The notes under the pieces were generated by a model. That model made no database searches, was not told where the DNA came from, and saw only the letters and a program-made list of their open reading frames with translations. This document shows, in pieces, positions 21,069 to 32,793 of a stretch of DNA of 64,000 nt. The stretch spans positions 15,001 to 79,000 of the forward strand of contig CAJNDS010000609.1 in NCBI GenBank assembly GCA_905221605.1, written 5' to 3'. The stretch comes from Symbiodinium natans. Its lineage: Eukaryota > Sar > Dinophyceae > Suessiales > Symbiodiniaceae. Every line of letters starts with the position of its first letter. The first letter of the stretch is position 1. Both the position numbers and the translations under genes were made by a program.

Positions 21069-22130
21069 CAAGTTTCCATGCCATAAGATTTGTTAAGGGA
21101 AACCCTTGGCTGGATTTGAGACTATTTGTTTTTCGGATGCTTCACCTCGACGGCCCATCAAGTACATGACCTCGTTCTGCAAGTGGAGAGTGCTGTGGTT
21201 TCACGGACATGTTGCAGCTTTTTGCTTCATGGTGCTTCTCACAGTGAACAGCTGGAAAGCAACAGTTCTTGGAACGGGTCGGCGCAGTTTGAACAAACAC
21301 TGCGCCTGAAAAACCTCGCTTTGGTCTTCGGCGATCTGGGACACGTAGAAAGGCGCAACGGGATCTTCAGGAACATGAACGGGGCATTCCGAAATAGCTT
21401 GGGGGCAATATCAGGACTGCCAAACACGAACGCAGGCTGGCCTTAGTGCCAATGAAGAAATGGCGAGTTTGGGGTTTGAAAAGTGTTTGCAAGAGCAGTC
21501 ACCAAACCATTCAAGGAGTTGTGTTTCTTTTGTTTTTCCCCGCGTTGATTGGTTGATCCTTGGCAAACTTTGCTTGCTGGCTGGGGCCAAGAATGCAATG
21601 CGCACTGCGAACTGAGACCGACATCACCGTGTATCCCACTTTGCGATTTGGTTTGGTTATCAAGCCGCAAGCTGAGACACTGCATCCAGTTCAGAGCCTT
21701 TCGCAGAAGAGTCCATACAGTCCATTCAGCGAGAGCTAAGTTGCGGGCATGACGGTGTTCAGAACAGAGAGCCCGACTCTGTCTCGGGCGGATGCACGGC
21801 AGAGCTGTCCTGCTTCAGCACAGGGAGAGCAGCACCATGGCTTCCGTGAGATCTCCGAGTTTTTGCTCATGCCAGACCACCGACACCGCAAGATACAAGA
21901 TCATCCGCTTCTCTTCGGAGAGCTACAAGGCCAGGACATGCTCTTTTTTGGCAAAGACGCCGGTGATGTGTGCAAGACTCACGTCATTTGGTACCACCGT
22001 TGCCTGACACGCTCAGCCCTACTACGATCCAGATGCGGGATGAACTCGCCTGAGCTGCTGCTGAACATGGCTTTTCATTGCAAGATGTGCCTCTTGAGCC
22101 GCATTCTCCCCAGGCCGATTTCTCCCACAG

Positions 22131-22364
22131 GCGTCGACAGTACTGGATGGTGCCAAGGCCCGCAGCAACGAAGCACCCTCACAGTATCCGGAAAACGCAG
22201 AGGGTGGACCATTTTCTAGCGTTAGCTGCTGGAATATGAGACTTATGGCTCTTCTGCTTAGTGCGAGCCAGACAAAAGAGTTTGTGGGGGCAAGACTTTC
22301 TTCTGGGGAGAGATTTAAAAACGCCGCAGGTCCTGGGAGGGCACCTCGGTCCGGCGAATTGTGA
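22131..22364 (+). CDS. Candidate exon without early ATG
   Basis: After CCCACAG, an open frame of 77 codons begins ASTVLDGAKARSNEAPSQ and reaches TGA at 22362. It lacks an early Met. The residues look coding (balanced composition, no repeats). No family recognised. Confidence 0.35.
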   Translation, partial: ASTVLDGAKARSNEAPSQYPENAEGGPFSSVSCWNMRLMALLLSASQTKEFVGARLSSGERFKNAAGPGRAPRSGEL

Positions 22365-22403
22365 GGGACCTTCCACTTGCACGAGCCCCAGGAGACAGCT
22401 CTG

Positions 22404-22407
22404 CATG

Positions 22408-22438
<31 letters not shown>

Positions 22439-22441
22439 TTA
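22404..22441. repeat. (TA)n followed by (CA)n
   Basis: Dinucleotide tract GTATATATATATATATACACACACACAC. Confidence 0.9.
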
Positions 22442-22670
22442 AACATGTATATGCACATATAATACAACTAAACAAACACATGTCTCCTGACAACTACTGT
22501 ATATATGTATATAAGATATTGTGGCAAGTTGGGGGCATGTTGTTAGCTCTGTGAGGCAACGACATTCCGGAGGAAGTCATGAGTGGAAAAGCCCCCACAT
22601 TTCTTGATGCCTCGCGCTCACGTCCATGGTTTAGCAGGTATGTCAGTGGCATCATCCCTGTGTTGTTGAG

Positions 22671-22799
22671 GTGCAAATCGATGCCAGCTACGAAAACCGT
22701 GTGATGGTTGCAGCGACATACGATGTTTGCTACTGCGACGAGAACTGCCTCAACAGCGCATACTGGTTCAAGGCTGGGCTTGTGAACTTGCTGTTCTCC
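22671..22799 (+). CDS. Candidate exon with Cys-Tyr-Cys motif
   Basis: The left border TTGTTGAG|GTG fits AG|G. The frame reads ...VMVAATYDVCYCDENCLNS and YWFKAGLVNLLFSS. The motif Tyr-x-Val-Cys-Tyr-Cys-Asp-x-Asn-Cys recurs almost exactly at 23910-24003, which argues that both are real exons of one repetitive protein. Function unknown. Confidence 0.5.
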
Positions 22800-22936
22800 A
22801 GTGTTCAACGGCCCCCTCTCGGAGGCTGGCACGCTGGACGTGGAGCCTGTTGATAGCCATTTTACCATTGCCAGCGCCTCAAGAGCTATGCGCTGTCCGT
22901 CCATCCCCAACGATGTCCTGACAACAGCGTTTCAAA

Positions 22937-23200
22937 GTGTTGGGCCACGAGGGCCAAGCCGAGCAAAGCATTGTACTGGTAGCCGAGGACTATACAACAG
23001 GCTCGTACGGGGAGCTCCCAGCCATTGTCAATACAGGCCTGTTCCCTGCTGGAATCTTCCGGGTCCGACGTGATTTGATGGACCAGTCTAAGTTGCCTGG
23101 CAGGCCGCTTGCTGGTAATCCTCGGAAAGGGCACCGATGCGTCGCCAGTGCAGGGCAGTTCTTTCCTTGGTTTGTCGTTCGGGGTGTGTGTGTGTGTGTG
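22937..23200 (+). CDS. Candidate exon
   Basis: The open frame includes VLVAEDYTTGSYGELPAIVN and GLFPAGIFRVRRDLMDQSKL, and lies just downstream of the Cys-Tyr-Cys exon. A GT-repeat at 23186-23201 marks the approximate end. No family recognised. Confidence 0.4.
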
Positions 23201-23296
23201 GCGGCTGCAAAGAAAACCGCCTGCAAGGCTGGACTGGTGGCACCGATGCAAAGACAAGGGAGATGAAGTTTCTGAGGGATGATGCAAGCGCCCTAA

Positions 23297-23485
23297 GACA
23301 TCCAGACATCAGCTCTGCAACCTTACTCAGTCCCTTCCAAGGATGGGAACGTGGACAAGGACTCCTGCCTCAACACAGAGCAACCTCTCGGCATCTCCGG
23401 ACACCGCCTGGTCCCGACCCTAAGTTTCGACAGAAACCTTCCCTCACAGTTCTTTGCAGCAGCTGCAACTGCGTTTCACAACTGA
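23297..23485 (+). CDS. Candidate exon
   Basis: 62 open codons with VPSKDGNVDKDSCLNTEQPL and GISGHRLVPTLSFDRNLPSQ. The composition is that of a soluble or extracellular domain. Ends at TGA 23483. There is a stop just upstream in frame, so it must begin at an acceptor near 23297. Confidence 0.4.
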   Translation, partial: DIQTSALQPYSVPSKDGNVDKDSCLNTEQPLGISGHRLVPTLSFDRNLPSQFFAAAATAFHN

Positions 23486-23909
23486 TATGCACATTCTACT
23501 GTACCATTTCCCAAGATAAGCGGCAACACAGACTACACGCAGCCCGAGACAATTCTGGAGGCATGGGGTATTCCCAGCAAGCTGCGGAAGCACGTCAGGT
23601 TGCGTACTTTCTCTCTGTGCAGGCTCTAGATCCTGGCCGCCCTCGTGGACAGCTGTATGGATTGGTGTGCAATACGGCCGTGCCCGGGCATAGATCATTA
23701 ACTCCGTGAAGCGCTTTCATTTCGATTCTTTGTTTGGGAGCGAAGCTGGACAAGTCATTCCTGGCAGCACGACGACGATGAAAGTACTGCCTGCCTCCAA
23801 GGACCCGCCAGTCTGTGCCGCCAATATCCGCATCTCAGTGTGGGCATCCTGGCTCCTCCACGTGCGCCTTTTGTCGCCTTTGTATGCTTTTGAACGTGTG
23901 TGTCTCAAG

Positions 23910-24003
23910 GCCTGGATGGTATGCTGTGTGCTACTGCGACTCCAACTGCGGCTTCCTCGGTTGCGGTGCTGCTTCCACAAATCTGCACGCTAGCAGCAGC
24001 TAG
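23910..24003 (+). CDS. Candidate exon, second Cys-Tyr-Cys motif
   Basis: After GTCTCAAG, the frame reads PGWYAVCYCDSNCGFLGCG. Compare YDVCYCDENC at 22671. Cysteine-rich and probably extracellular. The exon-like part ends near the TAG at 24001. Confidence 0.45.
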
Positions 24004-25828
24004 CATTCAGAAAATATGACCTGAGGCAACGAAGTCAGCAATTGGGCGGTGTTTGGACGCCCGCTGCTTACGAGGTAGCTGGTTACGATTAGCTGTGGTC
24101 CCACGGTGACCAGTGAAGGATGTGGAGTGGCTCTCAGCTCTTGGGGCGGTAGCAAGTGTCGGCCAGTACCGCACGTGAGTGACAGGCAGCAGTTGAGAAG
24201 CAGCCTTTAACAGGGGCTTCCGAGTCTTGCGTGGCCGAGAAGACCACAAGAAGTTTTTCTTGCTGCGCGATGTCAGTGGTTTGATTTTTTGCATGCGCAA
24301 GTCCGGTTTGTGGGTTGTTTCTAGCAAGTTGCAAGCGGCACCGAAAACTGCCCCCCCAAAGCCTTCTCGTGACATCTTGCAACATCTCGTGGCAGAGTCT
24401 TCGAAGTTCGACCTCATTTCAGCATCTCGCAACCACCGTTATCGTAGAGTCCACCGCGACCATGCCGATTCAGGCTCCGAACTAGTGTCCTCCTATCCTT
24501 TTAGCCAAGTCACTCTCAGCCCCACGGGGCTTTCGAGAACAATGTTCTCCTATCCAGTTCCTATCCTCTATTTTGTGACCTCACTTTTCACCCCCTGCCG
24601 GCTGCTTGCCGGGGCGGAGTGTCACTTTGCGCATATCTTTGCTTTCCGCCTATGCACTCGGTGTCGGCTATTTTCGGCTTGCAGGCTGTTGACATGTGTT
24701 GGCATGGAGTTAAAGCATGTGTTGATGGGGCGAGTTTACGGCATGGCCGGTGTGGCCGTGTGACCTTTTGTATCGGTGAGGAGACCCAACTGTGCATCTT
24801 GCCGTCCTTTGCCACCGCACACTAGCGCGTCTCTGATTTCTCCCTTTTTGCTTCCTTGTCTCTGAACGGGGTCTTGGCGAGCGGTGCATCGACGCGCTCT
24901 GTGTCGCTCCCGCTTGCGTTTATTGATGTGGCCATGTATCCCTGCCCCCACTGCCAGGTCTTTCGGCTTTTGATTCTGTTTTCGAGAGGGCTTCGTGGGA
25001 TTTTTTGCTGGGTCAAGCGGCCACCCGTGCCACGTCTCCTAGACTCAGTAATCTCTCCATCTCCGTAGCCATTGTTGAAGAGATGGGGGAGTCCTTTGTG
25101 CCCCGTTGGCCCGTTGGATGTTACAAGGGTGTGAAACTTGTGCGATCGAGTTGGCAGCACGCATGGCAGGGAACTTGAGTTGGTTCAACTGGAGTCATGT
25201 CTTCCTTCTCTGAACCAAGCTGATTACTTAGTCTTGCACCATCTGTTTCTTCACGCTTTGTCTCGGGTTCCAGTGGAGTTGGAGTTGTGTTCCCTGCTGT
25301 GCTCCCAGACAAACTTTACGTCCTCGTCATCCGTCTATGCCACACCAGCGATGTGTGGTTCTGCATGCAGCATGCTTTTGCCAAGCTTTCGTCAAGCTCG
25401 GGAGTTGCGAGGTGTCTCGTTGACAATTTGGGCTCCTTGGTGCCTTCGAGTCCTTTGGGCACTCGTTGCCTGGCCCCCTCCCCCCATGCATGTGGGCGTG
25501 GCCACTTCTCTGCCTCTCAGCGCGGTTTGTCCTTCCTCTGTTCCGTGGGATGTGCGATGGCCGACTTCAAGGAAAATCACTATCCGAAAGCCACAGCCGG
25601 CCTACTGCAGCTCTACTGCAGTCTCTGTGCCTCACTGTCTTTTGATAGGGGCTACTAGGGGCTCATTCTGGTACCCAATGCCTTGGGGCCTTGGGGCCTT
25701 CAAGTTCACATTCGGCACGTTCAGTGCTTCTCAGGTGAGCTGGTTGCGGGACCTTTGGCAAGGCAGACTTGGACCAGGCAGTGCAAGCATTCACCCTTGG
25801 TGTCTCTAACGCATCCTCTTGTCAATCT
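24004..25828. other. Unassigned, several long frames
   Basis: Open frames 24227-24763 (178 codons) and 25138-25809 (223 codons) on + are Cys/Leu/Ser/Pro-rich and lack recognisable motifs. They may be non-coding or decayed mobile DNA. Confidence 0.35.
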
Positions 25829-25978
25829 GGAAGGTATACAGGAGTCACCTTCAGCATTGACGTGGAGGGCTTCGACCTGAAGGACACCAACCGAGTCCGA
25901 TCCCGAGTGGGGATCATGCTCTGCGCACCTGTGATTGTGCGAGCCGAGAGATGGGCGGAGTTGCAACTTCTTCTGTGA
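25829..25978 (+). CDS. Candidate exon
   Basis: The frame reads YTGVTFSIDVEGFDLKDTNR and VRSRVGIMLCAPVIVRAERW before TGA. Its alternating hydrophobic pattern (beta-strand-like) is like the modules at 39-62 kb. Confidence 0.4.
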   Translation, partial: GRYTGVTFSIDVEGFDLKDTNRVRSRVGIMLCAPVIVRAERWAELQLLL

Positions 25979-26840
25979 CGATCCGCAGAGGCCTTGATCT
26001 TGAGTACCTCCCAGCAGCCGGGGCCTGCAGAAGGTTCTCTTGAGACTTCTCGTGGCACCTCTTCGGAGCTTCTTTTTTGAGCACGGTTTGCTCCTCCGCA
26101 TTTGCCCTAAGGCCACAGGATTGTGGAAATGTCGCTCCAACCGCAAACGCATTTGGTCCGGCCATCATCTCAGTCTGGAGTTGAACACTCTTATGATACG
26201 GGGTTAAAAAAATATCACAGTACAATAGTTTGACAGTATGAGACATGCAGGGTACAGTCTTCAGGCCGGAGGTCTTTGCAAGCCCTTTCACTGTGCTCAG
26301 GTGGGTCAGGCGAGCCTTCACACTCGAGAAACCACAAACTCCAGGATGACTACCATGGTGCGCGGCTGAGTGTTTTTGCACGTACCTGGGGTGTGCAATC
26401 CGAATGCGTACCGTGGTATTTTGCACACTCTTTTGTCTGAATTCGGGTTCCCTGTTTAGCCTTTTTTTGATTGGCTAGGAAGGAAGACTGTGTGTCATGC
26501 GATTTGGCTAGAAGTTCCGTTGGTGCGACGAAGATGATGAAGCTCTTCAATGTTCATTTTCATTTTCACCACTTGCAGCTTGCCAATGTTCGTTTGAGCA
26601 CAAAAATGATCGTTTGATGCTGAGTGTGAGGCGCAGTCGCAAAGATTGCAGCGTCTTGAGCGCATATGTGAGCTTTTTACTGTTTAGTCGCGACGGTATG
26701 TTGACTGATCATGTGACTTGAGATTCCTGATTCATCGGGGGCATGCCGGCAGTGAGTTTGGTGGGAATAGGGCGCCCGGACGGGCTGGCACTACAAAAAA
26801 GAAACGGATGCAAGGAATCACGAAAAATGTAGATTACGAC

Positions 26841-26891
26841 CTTAAACCCTAAACCCTAAACCCTAAACCCTGAAGCCTAAACTCTAAACTC
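26841..26891 (-). repeat. Interstitial telomere-like repeat adjoining a candidate exon
   Basis: Four perfect TAAACCC units, then decayed units, ending only three bases before the AAG acceptor-like border of the next exon. Confidence 0.85.
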
Positions 26892-26894
26892 AAG

Positions 26895-27070
26895 TGCTCT
26901 TCACCCTCGATGCTGGCGCTGACGGCTTGATGCAGGTCTGGTCTGACATGGGCACTGAGATCTCCTTTGACAGGCAGGCTGTCCCTACTCCTGGTGGTAT
27001 CGTCCAGTTTCGCGCAAGCCCGCGCGCAGTTTCACTGTGTGTTGAGGAGCCATGGCCTCAAGGATGGTGA
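26895..27070 (+). CDS. Candidate exon
   Basis: After CTCAAG the frame gives LFTLDAGADGLMQVWSDMGT and ISFDRQAVPTPGGIVQFRAS, with TGA at 27068. It looks clearly coding by composition. No family recognised. The upstream intron would contain the telomere-like tract. Confidence 0.45.
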
Positions 27071-30000
27071 CCGTGTCCGGCTGTCAGGACCAGTGCTTCC
27101 CGTTGTCTCGGTTCTTGAAAGTTGCTTCGGGCCCTTGTTTTGACCGCAGCTAACGAAAGGAGTCAACCCTGATCCGAGCGACAACAGCCTCGCTGCGCGA
27201 AACTTGGCATGGAGCCCAGATGCCCCTCTCGATCGTAGCTGGGCTCCAGCTGGGGATGTCGCCGAGGCGCTCAAGCGCGCAGATATGTACAACACTGTGC
27301 ATGAGGCCGGGGTCAGCTTGGTCAGAACACCAAGGTGAGAACATAAAGTAGCAGAGCCTTAGCAATCGCCATGCTGCATGCTGAGGGCACAGTGCTTGCT
27401 ACACGCTTGCATATCACCGCGCGGCCGGGAGAGCGATATCCTTTCCACGGCCTAGAACAACACTGCGAAATGTTCCACTGCAGCCCCCAAACTCAGCACT
27501 ACCGTGACATCAGCGCTGCCGTGACACCATCTTCAGCACAGCAGGAAGACGTGACCTCTTCGGTTTGCCTTGTAAGCCATCTTTGCAGAAGCAGGCTTCA
27601 ATCACCCACGGTGCTGGCTGCAGGTGTTCGTATCGTGTGATGATGATGTGACTTCGTGTTGCATGCTGAGATGTTTTGCCTCCTATCCTTTCCGTGGAGC
27701 GATGTGGGAACTTAAATAGAAATAGTATAAGCACAATGCCTAGGCTGTTGTCTCAAGTTCACGAGGCTGGAAGATACTGGTCCCGATCAGATTCGCAGCT
27801 GCCGAGTTTCCCAACATTCCCAATGTCCCGAGTGTGGCGTCACAAGCTCAGCGAAACCTTCAGCCACCTTGATTAACCATGTGCGTGCTGTCATGTGCTG
27901 GAAAGCATTGCCACCAGATCTGCCTTGGTCCGTGAAAGAATCACGTATCCAGCATTTCACTGTCTGAGTTGGTCTCGCACGTCGAAAGAGACGTTTACGA
28001 GAATCAAGGCTGGTGCATCTGTGTCCAATGAATTAAACCTGGACTAGTAGTGGCACTTCTGGATCCAGGTGGCGGACGGCGCACAGTCACCTGAAGGGCG
28101 AGGCTATGTGGTTTGCTGGTTCCGAACCCAGCCGAGAAGATGGTCCAGCAAGAATGGCAATCTGCCCTTGTCTCCCCTTGTGTCCTTTCGCGTGGGGTGG
28201 CGTTATTTTTGAGCTTGACCCATGGTCTTTTTCATAGCAAGGGGGCGTGGGGGTGGGGAGCCGTGCTTTCCGTATCAAATGATGTCCCGCAGAATTTGTC
28301 CAAGCAGGAAGCCGTCCTGACCCATCAAATTTTGTAGTCCCGGCCTGTGGATGCGCAGTTGGCAGGCTTCGTTTTGATTGTAAACTCCTCGGCAGCCGGG
28401 GCGGCCCAAGCCCCTGGACGTGCACGTCGGCTGTCCTAGCGTCACCCGCATCGGCTGCAGATACGGAAACGGCTGCAGATCCCGCAAGATACGGAAAGCG
28501 AAGCTTGTACCCCAAAAGGCCGAAACTTTTGAACCGGCAGCGTAAATTTGCTGCCTTATGGCCTTGATTCGCAGCCAAGGCTTTTGCAGTGCCAGCAGGC
28601 TGCGCAAAACCCTTCGTTTCGGTACACTTGTTGCCCGTGTTTTCAAGTGAAGCATGGGTAGAGCCGTCGTGGCGGCTGCTAAGTCCATGAGGCGGCGTAT
28701 GGGGGGAAGAGGGTTGGGAAGGGTGGAACCAGATCACAGTTCTTAAGGCCTGTGATAGGCGGTTGGAGAAAAGGTCTTATGCCGTTTTCGGTGGTCCGAA
28801 TGGGCATTACAATTTCTTGGGAGCGCGCAAGCCGATCTGTTTTTCGATGCCGTGTTCTGGGACTGCCCTGAGCAAATCTAGTCCTATAGACTAGTTTTTT
28901 ACCTGTCAAGCTTTTAATTAACAGGCTTTTCGTCAACCCAATCAGGAATCGTGCGCCCCCTTCACGCTCAGGGCGGGGGGCTTGCACCCGCGAAAGTTCA
29001 CAGCGTCGTGGCGAGCGCCGTCGGCGGCTGTAGTTGGCTGAAACCACCTTTTTGGCCTTGTGTTGGCGTTGTTGTGACGAGCGAAGCAAGGAGGACAAGT
29101 TTCGAAAACCCTGACACAACCTCACCACGCCGACCCCAACCAAGCTTGTTCGGGACATTTTTGGGGCAGTCTCTGCGCACAGACGCATGGATTGACTCAG
29201 GTGGCCCCAGAAATAGTTCATTCTTCAGGGCTTCTCTCATCCATTTGCTGCTGTTTGGTATTGCGCAGCCCGAATTGGAGTCTTTTGCGAGAGTCTTGGC
29301 AACGGTCTGATCCTGGAATGCTTGCAAACTTAGGCAAAGTTGTCGGAAAACCATTGTCGCCTGAATCCTATTACAATCGCCTAGTTAAACTGCCCAGCCT
29401 GCAAACCTTTGAAAGGATCGAACTTGATTCAATTGGCCAATCATGTGAATAGTCATTGTCAACAGAGGTTGAACCCCATCTTCAAATGAAACTTGCGGAT
29501 GCATGTCCTCTCGATCCAGAGTCTGATTGGGAGTTTCGCATGTATTTGGAGAATACGAGTTGGACATTGAGCTTGACTTTCCACATCATCAAATTCAAGC
29601 GTTAGCTCCCACTATACACCATTGAAGATGCAATGCAATGCAACAAGCAAGAGACAAATAACCATCGCCCAGAATTGGCGGAGATGTCCGTCCTAGGTAT
29701 TTGGATCCTCCTTCACCATAAAGAAAGGAATTGGACATCAGCACTTTCAGTAGTCTAAGGACGATATCATCGAACTTCTTGTCATGCTTGGCGATGGCTT
29801 TCAGAAGTTCTGTCTCATCCGCATTGGGCTTCATCCCAGTCTGTCATGCATTTCTCAGGAAATGGTTTATCCAAAAGCACCTGCACGTCCGAAAGAAGGG
29901 TCCACAGTAGCTTGCCTCAGCACTTGCAATGGACAGCTTTCAGACATCCTACAGAAACAGTAAAGAGCTGTTCAGAGCTTGAGTTCTTGGGGCTATGCTT

Positions 30001-31234
30001 TTCGCCATCGCAAAATTTAAGAGAGTTAGTGGCGTCATATCGTCGACTACTGTTTGGTTTCGATGGTGTACTTTTTTCTGCAAGAAGTCTTCAACGAGTC
30101 CCACGGTAAAATTGGTTCCAGCGATTATGTTAACCTGGTGCTCAATCGCCTTGGTGGAGGGAAACGTTCTGAAGGGATATGAGACTATGCTTCAGTTTGC
30201 TACGGAGAGTTCGGCATAGGTGCAACGAGTGCGGCTTGGCGGCCACGGACTTCGGAAGCTATGTGGGCCAGGCTTGATGCTCATGTTTGGCCTAGCGTAG
30301 CTTGGCTTTGAGTGATCTTGGAACGAAGTTCCGACAGCAGGCTGGCTCAATCACGGTCAAGATGCCGTCATGCAGCCTCAACTTGGTACTGTACACAGCT
30401 TGAGAACAAGAGAGCAACATCGACTGTGCCGAAAGCCAGGAACTCCATGCCGGAGGCGTACTTGGGCTTGACTACGATCATGCCTGCAGCGTCCTCATTG
30501 AGAAACGAGAGTCACCAAGAATCTTTTTTTTTGATGCTTGTCAGTTTGTGCCATTTCACAGGACCAATCGCCTGGGTCAACAGCTCCTGGTAGTCCGGTT
30601 GCCATCGCATTTGTGACCGGCTTTTGTGCTTCGTGCGAGAACTCTGCATGTTCTGCTTGGAGCTCATTGAGAAGTGGTGTGAGCAGGACCGGAGATGTTG
30701 CGCACTACGCAACTGCAACTGGCCCTCGGCCTACCCTCCAAACTTTCCAAATCTCCTGAGCGGCAGGATGACGGTGAAATGACAAACTTAGATGACAAGG
30801 GCACTTGGACCCCAGGTCAGCAGCACCTGGTCTTTGAGATCATGCCAGGGCTGTGCAAGCCTTAGGCATAAGAAAGTCAAGAGCATCACTTTGGGAATGC
30901 CTGGGGTTGTAAGGGATGAAGCGGCTGGAGTGGTCAGAGCTTCGCACCCAGCTGCACAGTGAAGCGATCACACCGCAGAGGGTTTTGGACTGCAGAACTG
31001 GGACGTCTTGTGCCGAATCAGGATGTGCTGCTTCCACGAACCAACCTTCTGGAGGCAGCGACATGCATGTGCCGCACATGAGGCACTGTGTGACCTTGGC
31101 ATTCCTTTGGTAGCACAGTATACTGTGCCATGTTCCGAGGCTTTGCCCTTGTCGTCCTTCTTTACTGTCACAAACAGCTGCCACAGATCTCGACAGCCTT
31201 TGCTCGTAGCTGTTGCAAACCCCCTAAGAGCGAC
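27071..31234. other. No confidently recognisable gene
   Basis: Minus-strand frames at 28087-28737 and 28679-29221 are long but basic/Ser-rich and match nothing I know. Short + frames near 30312-30759 are equally unassigned. The last 300 bp may include the 5' untranslated region of the lipase. Confidence 0.35.
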
Positions 31235-31926
31235 ATGGGTCTTTGCTGCAGCCGTGGGAAATTGCCACCCCACCTCGCAGTGAAGTACGCAGCACTTCGT
31301 CCGTCAATTGATGGTGGTGACCTCCCGAGCGCACATCAGTCGTGCGAGTTCATTCGCTCCTTCGACAACAGTTTGTGGCTGTTTTCAAGAACATGGCAGC
31401 CACATGACAAGTCAAGCGTTTGGGCAACCTTAATGATAGTGCATGGGACAGTGGACCATTCAGGCGTGTATGCCGAGCTAGGAGAGTTCTTGGCGATGCA
31501 GGGTGTGGCTGTATTTGCCTCCGACATGCGCGGTTGGGGACGAAGTGATGGCGAACCGCTATATGTGGACAGCATTGACTCCTTCATGGGCGACATTGTT
31601 TCTGACTACCAGCGTATTCATGCAGCAGGCTCCCCGTATGCAAAAGTCAGATCGCGTTTCCTTCTGGGCAAGAGCATTGGTGGTCTTTTTGCGGCATGGA
31701 CAGCTGCTGAGCACGTTAGCAAGTGGACTGGTCTGATTGGGTTGTCAGGTGCTTTCCAGATTGATCCCTCTGTCAAGCCATCAGCTGTTGCCTTAATGTT
31801 CGTGAAAGCCATGGCCACCTGCGCTCCAAAAATGGGACTCAAGCCCCCATTCGACCCGAAGCTCATCGTGAGCGACACGGAGGCCCTGAGGGCTTGGGAG
31901 CGGGATCCTTTGGTCAGCCGCGGCAA
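31235..31926 (+). CDS. Monoacylglycerol-lipase-like alpha/beta hydrolase, exon 1
   Basis: The enzyme would hydrolyse monoacylglycerol or a related ester at a membrane. I start at ATG 31235, because the product then begins MGLCCSRG, a Gly2 myristoylation and Cys4/Cys5 palmitoylation-type signature. The open frame continues upstream without such a signal. Visible elements are the oxyanion HG of MIVHGTVDHSG (70-71), the conserved SDMRGWGRSDG stretch, and the nucleophile elbow GKSIGG with S147. The exon ends ...SRGK with two bases of the Lys codon. Joined to exon 2, the protein is 323 residues, close to the ~300 usual for the family. This is the most secure cellular gene in the window. Confidence 0.9.
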
Positions 31927-32141
31927 GCTTCTTGGCTTTCCTTCTCGCTTTTCTTGTGGCTTTTTGTTGGCTTCTTGTTGTGGCTCAGGGGGCCCGAGCA
32001 GTATCGGTTACTTAGAGAGTACATCGATTAGTGCAGAGCACAGTCCTCGAGTCCTGGAGGCACCTAGAGATGTTGGGACATTGAGGGGGGCTAGCTGTGT
32101 GCAGGGTACGCATGCAAAGGGCCCCACTGCACCCTTTTCAG
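31927..32141 (+). other. Lipase intron with GC donor and AG|G acceptor
   Basis: 215 bp between CGGCAA|GCTTCT and TTTTCAG|G. The splice restores Lys-Leu-Thr-Ala-Gly-Tyr in frame and rejoins the two halves of the catalytic domain. Non-GT donors and a G after the acceptor AG are reported for dinoflagellate introns. The unspliced frame continues about 90 codons of non-family sequence into the intron. Confidence 0.85.
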
Positions 32142-32421
32142 GCTCACTGCGGGCTACATCTGGGAGATGCTTCGACTTCAGGAAGAACTCCCAAGTCACA
32201 TTGCTCCTCTGAGGATGCCAGTTCTGATGCTGTGGGGGACTGGTGACAAAGTTGTTACAGAAGCTGGGCACACCTTGGTCATGCAAGCATCGAAGTCTCC
32301 TGCCTCACAATTCTTACGCTATCCAAGCGGCTTTCACAACCTTCTGGCAGAGCCCAAGTTGAAAGAGAGCGTTATGCGAGATGTGTGCACCTGGATGCGA
32401 CAGGTGTCGAGCTCAGCGTAG
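32142..32421 (+). CDS. Monoacylglycerol-lipase-like alpha/beta hydrolase, exon 2
   Basis: Begins inside the Lys codon and continues LTAGYIWEMLRLQEELPSHI. It supplies the remaining triad residues: Asp266 in LMLWGTGDKVV and His296 in PSGFHNLLAEP. Ends ...RQVSSSA with TAG. Both residues lie at the positions expected for the Ser-Asp-His triad, which supports the exon join. The gene is followed by a CAGATGGTGTCG/CAGATGGCGTCG short repeat. Confidence 0.9.
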
Positions 32422-32640
32422 TATGACACGGTGTCGCAGATGGTGTCGCAGATGGCGTCGCAGATTTTCAGTGTGCTCATAGCTGGTGTAGCCACAAGCT
32501 ATACCAGGAAGCAGCACATTGGTCCTTGCCAGAAGCAGCAGTCCACATCGGTGCTAGCTCCATTATTGCGCCCCCCTTTTTCAGGCTTTCCGAATCTGGT
32601 GCTTCAGTCCCCATAATGACATACTGTTGAGAGAGCTAAG

Positions 32641-32793
32641 TGGCTTCTGGCAATGGACATGGCTTTGCTGCAGTTTGCGGTGCGGATCTCGTACTGGCAC
32701 TGCCTCCTACTTTCTGAAGTCCAGCCGGATTCTGTTGACACGCTCAACGAGAACAGCACTTTGCGGGCTTTCCCATTTGTGCCCAGTGCATAG
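32641..32793 (+). CDS. Candidate exon
   Basis: 50 open codons after GAGCTAAG. They read WLLAMDMALLQFAVRISYWH, then SEVQPDSVDTLNENSTLRAF, with TAG at 32791. A hydrophobic start then a polar half. No family recognised. Confidence 0.35.
   Translation, partial: WLLAMDMALLQFAVRISYWHCLLLSEVQPDSVDTLNENSTLRAFPFVPSA

Noticed and set aside
20768-21096. Pro-rich (minus) and Gly-rich (plus) frames
   Set aside because: Artefacts of the GGGTGGGGA minisatellite.
28087-29221. Two long minus-strand frames (216 and 180 codons)
   Set aside because: Basic, Ser/Pro-rich composition, no motif and no splice-like borders. Plausibly random open frames in GC-rich DNA.
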